Origin: CAWCPR01 sp963797475
Lineage (GTDB): Bacteria; Chloroflexota; Anaerolineae; Anaerolineales; UBA4823
Length of the DNA: 64,000 nt
NCBI GenBank assembly: GCA_963797475.1
Contig: CAWCPR010000019.1
Location: forward strand, 124,001-188,000
Reading direction: 5' to 3'
A program made the translations under genes and the position numbers. This document shows, piece by piece, positions 44,301-51,683 of this stretch. The notes beneath the pieces were generated by a model that ran no database searches, was not told the DNA's origin, and saw only the letters and a list, made by a program, of their open reading frames with translations. Each line of letters opens with the position of its first letter. The first letter of the stretch is position 1.

Positions 44301-46457
44301 GACGAAGCCGATCACAAGTTCCAGGGTGGGATACTCACGAAGCTGCAGGTTGTCCTGAGGCGGGATGTCGAACGCCTCCCGGATCGCCAGGAAGGTCTCA
44401 GCCTGTTTGACCGTATCGATCCCCAAGTCGGCTTCCAGGTCCAGATCCAGATCGAGCATCTCCACCGGGTAGCCGGTCTTCTCGGCGACAATCTCCAGGA
44501 TGCGCCCGGCGACCGGGTCGCCATGCTCCCCAGGTGGAGAGCCGGTTTCCGAGGCTGCAGCGGTTGGGGAAGGTACGGTTTCAATAAATTCATTTATCGA
44601 TGTATTTTCTTGTAAAACTGGTTGAGCTGGTTCTGAAGGCAGGCTCGTCGAAGCAGATTGCGACGCCCCCCTGCCATTCGTTCCGATGGATCCAGTCTCT
44701 TGAGGAACCGGAGCTTCTAAAATGACCGCTTCGGGTGCAGGCCCGGGCGCGATAGGAACGGACCAACTGGAGGGCGCTTGCTCAGACAAGAGCCGTTCTC
44801 GGGAAACCCTGCAGCGCAGAGCAGGACCAGTGCCCGTCTCCCAGGTGGAAGGGGCCGGCGAATGGACCGGCGCGCCCTGGTTTTTAACCCGCAGTACACG
44901 CTTAACGATTTCTGTCTCGGAGCGATCATACCCGCTGACAGCGTCCAGCCAGCCCTGGTAACGAGCGTTATTCTCCCAGCGGTCCAGGCTGCCTGGGATC
45001 AGGCGGCTCATGACCATGGCGATCTGTGAGCCAAATCCAGCCGCCAAGTGGATAGAAAATTGGACCGGGTAACGCCCACCACGGCTCAGGTTCAAATTCC
45101 CCAATTCGGGGTCGATCTCCTTGAAGTTCGGCACCGGCGGGAAGATGCCATGTTCGAGCATCTTCACTGCGATCACATCTTCGATCCCGGCTCCCATCGC
45201 ATGCCCGGTGAACCCCTTGGTGTTGGTGATGAGGATCTCATCTGCAGCGGCGCCAAATGTGCGCCGCAACGCCACGATCTCCGCGGCAGCGCTGCCGCCG
45301 CGGGCCGGGGTGTACGTTTCGTGCGACATAAACGCCAACTGCGAGGCGATGGCTTGGCGGTGCAGCCCGAATCGAAGCTCGGCTGTCGTGACCAGGTCAT
45401 CCATCACTCGCGCGATGTGATCCACATCCAGGCGGGTACCGTGAAAAGCGCTGTTCCCGACCTCGCTATTCAGCAGCTCGACGATCGCCCGCATGCCGCG
45501 CTCGCGAACCGCCTCTTCGCTCTCTATCACCAGCGCGCATGCACCCATACCGATGATCGTGCCATGCCGGCGGCGATCGAACGGCAAGGCGGCTTCTTCT
45601 ACCCGGTCTTCGATTGCGGCCGCGCCCACAGCCAGGAAACCGGCCCCAACCCAGGCCAGCATAGAATCCCCGGTGACATTGTCGGCGGCAATGACAATCA
45701 CCCGCCGGCAGCGCCCGCCGCGGATCCAGTCCTCTGCAATCGCAATCGCCTGAGTTGTGCTGGCGCAGGCGGCGTTTACCTGGGTGTTCGGGCCGCGTGC
45801 GCCAATGTACTCAGCAAACTGCGAGTGGCCCATTGACAGAATGCGGAAGAGAAAGCGGCGATCGAACTCATACGGCTCAGCTCCCAACACTTCCCGCAAG
45901 ACCCCTGTACGGCGTGTAATCTCCGCCAGAGTCCGCGGGTCATCCGTATAACGACCCAGCTCCTCCAGGGCAGCGAGCTGCTCCCGGCGGTTTTGCCAGG
46001 TATAATATCGCTCGAGCTCCTCGGCGAAGCGCGTCCCGCCCGGGAATGCGCTGGCAAAGATCACCCCGGTCTCATCCCGCAGGGCTTCCGGCAGTATCCA
46101 CCGGTCGGGGATAAATTTTCCGGTCGTCGCTCGCCGGTAAGTCTGCACCAGCGGGATGCCGGCCTCGCACAAAGCATCCAGGCCGGCTGCCATCGCCAGT
46201 TGAGTGGTGATATCGAACGCCTCCACCAGCTTATCCGGGACGCCATACTCCTCGGTCAGGTTGAAATAGCCAGGCCGGCCAGCCAGCTTGATGACTTCAT
46301 CCGGCTCGCCAATGGCCTCAAAACTGCCATCGCCGTTCGAGGATTTCACCAGTCGGGTAACGCGCCGGGCGAGCATCTGCTTGCGAAAGCGCTCCGGGAC
46401 CAGGTCGATGAAATTCTCACCGCGCAGGATGCGCAGGCTGTTCTCTGGGTCCATCAC
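41337..46457 (-). CDS. type I fatty-acid/polyketide synthase, second part: KS-ACP-ACP-KR-DH
   Basis: The 1706-residue frame contains a KS (Cys in NAACASTTQA; first His in SHETYTPARGG where HGTGT is usual; second His in TKGFTGHAMGAG), then two near-identical ACPs (LGIDTVKQAE in place of the usual GIDS), a KR (VTGAAGGITSEI, SSVAGRFGNASQTDYSAAN) and a double-hotdog DH (FLRDHTIDDTPLLPGVMG; FHGPAYRVL). The first KS strand, VVISGTGLGLPG, is encoded at the end of the preceding frame, and the natural joint is RKKRVMDPENS. So this is not a separate gene but the continuation of 46417..49568, split by one extra base (GGGG at 46470-46473 on the opposite strand). No TE or ER is present. Confidence 0.9.
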   Translation of the reverse strand: MMDPENSLRILRGENFIDLVPERFRKQMLARRVTRLVKSSNGDGSFEAIGEPDEVIKLAGRPGYFNLTEEYGVPDKLVEAFDITTQLAMAAGLDALCEAGIPLVQTYRRATTGKFIPDRWILPEALRDETGVIFASAFPGGTRFAEELERYYTWQNRREQLAALEELGRYTDDPRTLAEITRRTGVLREVLGAEPYEFDRRFLFRILSMGHSQFAEYIGARGPNTQVNAACASTTQAIAIAEDWIRGGRCRRVIVIAADNVTGDSMLAWVGAGFLAVGAAAIEDRVEEAALPFDRRRHGTIIGMGACALVIESEEAVRERGMRAIVELLNSEVGNSAFHGTRLDVDHIARVMDDLVTTAELRFGLHRQAIASQLAFMSHETYTPARGGSAAAEIVALRRTFGAAADEILITNTKGFTGHAMGAGIEDVIAVKMLEHGIFPPVPNFKEIDPELGNLNLSRGGRYPVQFSIHLAAGFGSQIAMVMSRLIPGSLDRWENNARYQGWLDAVSGYDRSETEIVKRVLRVKNQGAPVHSPAPSTWETGTGPALRCRVSRERLLSEQAPSSWSVPIAPGPAPEAVILEAPVPQETGSIGTNGRGASQSASTSLPSEPAQPVLQENTSINEFIETVPSPTAAASETGSPPGEHGDPVAGRILEIVAEKTGYPVEMLDLDLDLEADLGIDTVKQAETFLAIREAFDIPPQDNLQLREYPTLELVIGFVYGMRPDLVTADRDVVLPVEPTAPAAPAPQAAQAGDPVAGRILAIVAEKTGYPVEMLDLDLDLEADLGIDTVKQAETFLAIREAFDIPPQDNLQLREYPTLERVIGFVYDLRPDLEKGSGKGEGLTPETPGIVGAAPVESDLLEPAPEIKYHLENADRFPRRVPRPCLQPFLEFCKLTGVRLGQGSRVIVMPDCGGVARELASKLEALGVSVLLLEKDEVLETLTSKVTDWLSAGPVQGVYWLPALDVEPELESLDLAAWRSLNQLRVKNLYHTMRILYDSVSQPGSFLIAATHMGGLHGYGPQGAEAPLGGGVSGFVKAYRRERSEALVKVVDFDSGLQHATISAALLAETLQAPGIVEVGYHENQRYSITLVESPLDCTGRGKVLNSESVFLVTGAAGGITSEIVADLARASAGTFYLLDLVPAPNPADPYLSLIREDREGLKRQLIAEAQASSGRTTPAQVEKKLLFIERQAAAQRAISAVEKASGCAHYLEVDLLDEQAVASVVDQIRQTHGRIDVLIHAAGLEISRNLPDKDAEQFDRVFNVKADGFFNLLHASRGLPIGTTIVFSSVAGRFGNASQTDYSAANDLLCKLSSSIRRWRPGTRAIAIDWTAWQGIGMAARGSLPKIMEAAGIEMLPADIGVPTVRRELTQGLRDGEVLVAGELGSLLDESEADGGLNLNELNRGLGEAIPPNIMLGKVTAASLYGGLQVTTVLDPQIQPFLRDHTIDDTPLLPGVMGIEAFAELASWTAEMFSGVQQHVVAIENIAFLHPFKFYRNEPQTLYLDLKLVFAGESELHAYARLISRRAPAREGLPNLEKVHFQALVRLSREPAPGVGISFTPTDKSTASIAAEEIYKLFFHGPAYRVLDRVHLDGSHAIGWLAAGLPANTDPVPAVELVRPRWIELCFQTAGIWELKTRGRLALPEAVDRVQIYSQPGASEKLFALVEAREDGNGFDAQVVDERGAVYIQLQGYRTVSLPLNVALK
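43976..44516 (-). repeat. tandem duplicated ACP-coding segment
   Basis: About 220 bases at 43976-44195 recur at 44297-44516 (offset 321) with only scattered third-base changes; the encoded ACP cores are identical over more than 60 residues. This indicates recent duplication or gene conversion within the synthase. Confidence 0.9.
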
Positions 46458-49400
46458 TCGTTTTTTCCGCCCCAGGAAGACCTAAGCCTGTGCCGCTGAT
46501 CACCACAGATCCGAGGGGAGTTCGTCTGCGGTCGTAGGGTTTCTCCGGGCTGGTCCCTGAAATTGCCGAGAGCTTATTCTCTTCAATCAACCCTTTTAAA
46601 GCCTGTGCTACGATCTGGCCGACCGCTTCCTCCGAGAAAAAGGCGGGCTGCTGCACAGGAGAAACCATCCCTGCCTCTTTTACCGGCGCTGCCGGCGCGT
46701 TTGCCGGCGCCATGCTGAACGCTGGTGAAGGTGAAACTGGTGGATTTGAAACGGTTATAACGTCCTGCTTTTCGGGGGAGGCCTCCTGGATGGCATAACC
46801 GGCGGCATACAATCCACATAAAGCCTGGTTGAAAGTCGGCATCTCTCCCATTTTCGGGTGGTTAGTGAACAGCGAGAGCACGTCTGGCCGGTCCGCCAGC
46901 ACATTGTCCACAAAGCCTTTGAGCGCTTTCTTCGGCCCCACCTCTATAAAAGCGCGCGCCCCAGCATCGTAAAGCGTTTCCAGCCCTTTAATCCACTGGA
47001 CCGGCGAGGCCACCTGCTGCTGCAAAAGGCCGCGGATTTCGTCGGGGCCGGAAGGGTAAAACTCGCCGCTGACGTTCGAAATCAGCGGGATCGCCGGGGA
47101 ATTCACTCGCAGGCGGTCGAGCACCCGGCGCAGGGGAACGCTGGCGGGAGCTACGATGCGGGTATGGAAAGCGTGGCTCACCGGGATGCGTCTGGCCTCG
47201 AAACCGTTTTGTTGGAAGACCTGGATCGCCCGTTCGACAGCTTTGCTGGCCCCGCCGATCACGCACTGGTTGTAGCTGTTGATATTGGCGGCTACGACAT
47301 ACCCATCGATCTCTGCCAGGATTCTGTCGACCTCCACATAGGGCGCCATTACCGCCGCCATCCAACCGTTGTCTTCGACGCTGAAGGCTTCCATTTCGCG
47401 CCCGCGCGCCGCGACCGCCTCCAGGGCATCCTCGAAGGGCATGCTGCCGGTGGCGATCAGGGCAGCATATTCACCCAGGGAATGCCCCATCGCCATATCC
47501 GGGTGGAAGCCGTATTTACCCAGCAAGCGGAACATGGCGATATCCATCGCCAGCATGGCAGGTTGGGTGATGGCTGTTTGCATCAGCCTCAGCTCCGCCT
47601 GCTGGATTTGACCGGGTTCCTGGCTGTCTAAGAAGATATATTCGCTAAGCGGCCGGCCAAGGATCGGGGCCATGACACGATCGGCCTCAGCGAACACCTC
47701 GCCCACCTCGGGCCAGGCGGCAGCCAGCTCTCGACCCATGTTCAAATACTGGCTGCCCTGCCCAGGGAATAAGAAAGCGATCTTTCCCGCTGGCTTGCCA
47801 CCGCCCCGGAAAATGCCCTGGGCCTGCAAAGCGCTCCAGGCTTGGGCTGAGTCGAACCCCATGCCTCTTTGTGCCTTTTGCAGGCGATCAACCAGCTCAT
47901 CCCGCCCGCCATAATCGATCACCAGGCGCTCGGGATAATTCACCTGCTCCAGACTGAACGGCTGCGGCGTCCAACCGTTTTGGGCCTGGATCAGCAAATC
48001 GTCAAGCTGGTTTTTCAACTCAACCGGCGAGTGCGCCCCGAGGGCCAGGATGCCGCGCCCGCCTGCCGCCAGGACCTCGGAAGTCGGCCCTTCAACGGTT
48101 AACTCCGGTTTTCCCTTGATGGAAACCCCGGTTTGAAGCCTGCCTTTTGAGGAACGGCTGCCGGGTCGGTGCTCTTCCAGCACGACATGAAAGTTGGTCC
48201 CGCCAAAGCCGTAAGCGCTGACCCCACAGCGCCGCGGCATACCGTTCTCAACCGGCCATTCACGGACTTCATGGTTGAGGAAAAATGGGGACTCGCCGAA
48301 ATTAATGTTCGGGTTTGGTTTCTCTGCGTTTAATGTGGGCGGAAGGACTCTGTGGCAAATTGCAAGGGCCGCTTTTAGCAAACCCGCCGCGCCCGTGCCG
48401 GCTTTCAGGTGGCCAATATTACTTTTCACCGAGCCCAGGGCGATGCTGTTCGGGCTGGCGTCCTGGAAGACCTGCGCCAGGCTTTCCACCTCGACGACGT
48501 CCCCGACCTTGGTGCTGGTGCCGTGCGCTTCGACCATGGATGCCGTTCCCGGGTCGAGCCCGGCCTCCTGCCAGGCGCGTTCCATCGCAAGTCGCTGCCC
48601 AATGGGGTTAGGCGCGGTGATGCCCTTGCCTTTGCCGTCGCTGGAGCCGCCGATGCCGCGGATGACGGCGTAGATTTTATCCCCATCCCGTTCGGCGTCC
48701 TCCAGCCGCTTGAGCAAGAACGCGGCCGCGCCTTCTCCCATCACAAATCCATCCGCCCCCTCCCCAAAGGGGCGTGAGCCGTTGGCGCTCAACGCCCCAA
48801 TCTTGCAGAATTTGACGAATGCGGAGACGTCCATATTGTGATCCACGCCTCCACTCAACGCCAGATCGACCACTCCCCGGTCCAAAAGATCCATAGCAGC
48901 CTGGATGGCGGCAAAGCTGCTCGCACAGGCGGCGTCAGTGACAAAGTTTGGCCCACGCAAATTCAGGAGGTTGGCCACTCGCCCGGAAACGACGTTCGCA
49001 AGCTCGCCTGGCATCGAATCTTCGCTGATCTCGGGATAAACCGCGGCGATCCCCGCTTGCCATCCCTGCAGGATCGCGCTGCGCTGACCGGCAGGAAGCT
49101 TCTGAAATTCGTCCACGCCATTGAGCACGCGGGCGTATTCGGGGTAAGCGATACGCAGATGGGAGAGGTAATGCATATCGCCCCCCATGGCTGTACCCAG
49201 GATCACCGCCGTATGTTCGGTGTCGATGGGGCGCTGGGGATAGCCGTAATCTGCAAGCGCTTGTTCAGCAATGGTGAGCGCCCACTGCTGGCTGGCATCC
49301 ATCGTATCCGCGACCCTTGGAGGAATCCGGAAGTGTTTCCAATCGAATTCAAAGCCTTGCACCCAGCCGCCAATTTTGCTGTAGGTCTTATCCGGCGCGT

Positions 49401-49568
49401 TGAAATCGGGGTCGTAGTAATCCGCAATACTCCAACGCCCCGGGGGACCTCGCTGATGCTGTAGCGCTTATGGATGATATTTTCCCAGAATTGGGTGGGG
49501 TTTAATGCATCCGGCAGGATCGCGCCGACGCCAACGATTGCAACAGACCGACCGCTACGATCAACCAT
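46417..49568 (-). CDS. type I fatty-acid/polyketide synthase, first part: KS-AT
   Basis: The N-terminus (ATG 49568 with GGAGGTGAG before it) begins VAIVGVGAILPDALNPTQFW and breaks after ISEVPRG. The KS continues in the next frame as RWSIADYYDPDFNAPDKTYS. A missing base at 49438-49446 (CCCC/GGGGG) joins them. KS motifs are DAACASSFAAIQ, VEAHGTSTKVGD and NIGHLKAGTGAAG. The AT has FPGQGSQYLNMG, GHSLGEYAAL and SHAFHTRIV; HAFH points to malonyl-CoA. A linker follows, and the frame ends inside the second KS. Repaired, the whole synthase is about 2740 residues (41337-49568). Confidence 0.9.
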
Positions 49569-49699
49569 CTCTCACCTCCAATAAAGCCGGGTTGCCCCGG
49601 AATAGGCTCCCAGCAGCGCGAAAGAGCCCCCTGCTGGCGAGGTACTACAACTTCCCAGGCAAGTGCTAAACCAGGCGATCGACGCAGTTGCAATGGGTT

Positions 49700-51352
49700 T
49701 CAAGCCGGGAAGGCTTTATTCAATTGTTCCGCCACAAAATCCATATCAGCAAGCAGCCCAACTTGCATCCGGTAAATTGGCAGCACGTCGAGCGAAGGTA
49801 CCAGGTCCTCCCTGGTGTTAATTTCTGCTGCGGTGCTTCCGGCGCCAAGAGCCAGCGTTAAGCCCTCGGAGGCGATACGGCGAGCGGCCGTGCGGGCGTT
49901 CACCCGGGCGAGCGCCTGCCGGGTGGGGAGGTCCAGGCCGCTGGCTTCACTCGGGTGGTCCATCACGCGGCAGGCAAACACTGCCGCCCCTTCTGCCAGG
50001 GAAATCAACTCGCCCAGCCGGAAGAGCACGTGCTGGTTGCGGGTCAGGCGGTTGAGACGGCAGAACTCCAATAACGCCGACAGGAAGCGCAGCGCTTGTG
50101 CGGCAGTACCGGCCCCATTGTCCGGCTGTTTCTGCTGAAGCGCTTCCAGGCTCGCCGCCCAATCCAGGTAAAACGCGCCGCCCGATTTCAAGTGCGCCTG
50201 CCAGCGATCGCGAGCGACCGTCCACTCCATGATCTCGGAAGTGCCTTCATAGATGGTGGTGATGCGCACATCCCGTTTGATCTTTTCCACCAGGTAATCT
50301 TTGGTGTAACCGTAGCCACCCAACGCCTGGATGGCGTCTTCGGCTGCCCGGTTGCCGGCCTCCGTGGCGAGATATTTCGCCACGGCTCCTTCGGTAGCCA
50401 GCCCGGTCTCGCCGCAGTCCAATCGCCCGGCTGCCCATTCGATATAGGCGCGCGCCGCTTCCAGGCGGGCCGCGTTGGGGACGATTAATTTGTGGGTGTA
50501 CCCTTGTTTCTGGCTGAGCGGCGAACCGGCTTGAAAGCGCGTTTGGGAATAGCGAATCGCCCGGCGCAGGGCTTCCCAGCCCGCTCCCAACCCAAATGCG
50601 CCCACCATCAGGCGGGTGTACCCAAAAACAGCCTGGGCCTGGGCCAGCCCCAGCCCCTCCTGCAGCCCGATCAAACGATCGGCGGGGACGAACACCTCAT
50701 CCAGGAAGAGCGCAGCGGTATTGCTCAGGCGAATGCCGTGCTTGTCTTCCGGCTTTCCGTGGGTGAAACCAGGCGTATCGCGCTCGACGATGAACCAGGA
50801 CGGCCCGCCGGGAGCTAAAGCCAATACGGAATACAGGTCGGCGACCCCGCCGTTGCTGATCCACTGCTTGCGACCGGTGAGTTTATAACCAACCAGATTG
50901 CCGTCTTCAAAAACAGGCGCCGCCTGGGTGCGCAGCGCGGCCAGGTCGCTGCCTGCCTGGGGCTCGGTCGCCGCGTAAGCCATCAGCAGCGCTTCCTCGG
51001 CAATGCGGCCCATCCAGTAGGCCTTCTGCTCGGGTGTGCCGCCTACTTTGATCGGATCCGAGCCCAGGAAAGTGGCCAACACCCCGGTGGCGATTCCCAG
51101 GTCGATCCCCGCCAGGAGCTCTGCGACGCGGTAAATGTCGTAGGCGCCGCCGCCCAGGCCTCCCAGCTCTTCCGGGATGAACAGCAGGTGCAGACCGAGC
51201 TGGTCGGGATCGTTTAATTCCGCCAGGATTTCAGCCGGAAAGGAGTCTTCGCGCTCCAACGTTAACAGCAGCTCAGGTGTGAGCCTGCGCTGGGCGTATT
51301 TTCTGAGCGTGTCCAGAATCGCTTCGCGAGTTTCTCTATCCAGAGAATTCAT
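49700..51352 (-). CDS. acyl-CoA dehydrogenase
   Basis: The 550-residue protein has the family's blocks: YAATEPQAGSDLAALRT, GRKQWISNGG, and a C-terminal domain with IQALGGYGYTKDY and the catalytic Glu in TTIYEGTSEIMEW. An extra C-terminal region of about 130 residues, as in the larger FadE class, follows. It oxidises or, in reverse, may act on acyl thioesters made by the synthase. First gene of the reverse operon; the 131-base gap to the synthase has no clear terminator. Confidence 0.92.
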   Translation of the reverse strand: MNSLDRETREAILDTLRKYAQRRLTPELLLTLEREDSFPAEILAELNDPDQLGLHLLFIPEELGGLGGGAYDIYRVAELLAGIDLGIATGVLATFLGSDPIKVGGTPEQKAYWMGRIAEEALLMAYAATEPQAGSDLAALRTQAAPVFEDGNLVGYKLTGRKQWISNGGVADLYSVLALAPGGPSWFIVERDTPGFTHGKPEDKHGIRLSNTAALFLDEVFVPADRLIGLQEGLGLAQAQAVFGYTRLMVGAFGLGAGWEALRRAIRYSQTRFQAGSPLSQKQGYTHKLIVPNAARLEAARAYIEWAAGRLDCGETGLATEGAVAKYLATEAGNRAAEDAIQALGGYGYTKDYLVEKIKRDVRITTIYEGTSEIMEWTVARDRWQAHLKSGGAFYLDWAASLEALQQKQPDNGAGTAAQALRFLSALLEFCRLNRLTRNQHVLFRLGELISLAEGAAVFACRVMDHPSEASGLDLPTRQALARVNARTAARRIASEGLTLALGAGSTAAEINTREDLVPSLDVLPIYRMQVGLLADMDFVAEQLNKAFPA

Positions 51353-51407
51353 AGCAGCTTGACCGGTAATTTATGCGCAAAGGGGAGTGTAGATGAAATG
51401 CATCCTG

Positions 51408-51436
51408 ATGATATGGAAAATCCGAGCGGACGTCTA
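51408..51436 (-). promoter_or_regulatory. candidate promoter of the synthase operon
   Basis: On the reverse strand, TAGACG (51431-51436) and TATCAT (51408-51413) are 17 bases apart, placing the start about 50 bases ahead of the acyl-CoA dehydrogenase ATG. Confidence 0.4.
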
Positions 51437-51450
51437 GTGATATTAATCAC
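51437..51450. promoter_or_regulatory. CRP/FNR-like operator
   Basis: GTGATATTAATCAC is a perfect palindrome with the GTGA-N6-TCAC spacing of CRP/FNR-family sites. It abuts the -35 of the candidate reverse promoter, centred near -42, the position used for class II activation. Confidence 0.5.
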
Positions 51451-51468
51451 AAATTACGTGTGTAATTT
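51451..51468. promoter_or_regulatory. palindrome next to the CRP/FNR-like site
   Basis: AAATTAC-GTGT-GTAATTT forms a 7-bp inverted repeat directly beside the first palindrome, in the 331-bp divergent region (51353-51683). The rest of that region shows no gene. Confidence 0.4.
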
Positions 51469-51683
51469 TTCAATTGTCCGTACAATTCTCTGACCGATTT
51501 CTTTGAATCGCCTACCAAAATCGCAAAGTGCACAAGCCCTTAAATGCCCTTTAATCACGAGCAGAAGCTTGTATCTTAGAATCGATTCGTGTTCAGCGCG
51601 AAGCAATTTACACAAAACGGTTACTTGAGCAGCACTTTCAACTTTCCAGACTGCAGCGCTCAACCCAAACTGGAGTCCATCGA

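Noticed and set aside
45048..45836. Long forward ORF (262 codons) opposite the synthase
   Set aside because: It is an antisense shadow of a GC-rich gene with clear KS homology on the reverse strand, and its product has no motif.
46417..46457. Two separate overlapping synthase genes with translational coupling
   Set aside because: The first beta strand of the second KS lies at the end of the upstream frame, and a one-base repair gives a continuous KS; the downstream ATG has only a weak ribosome site.
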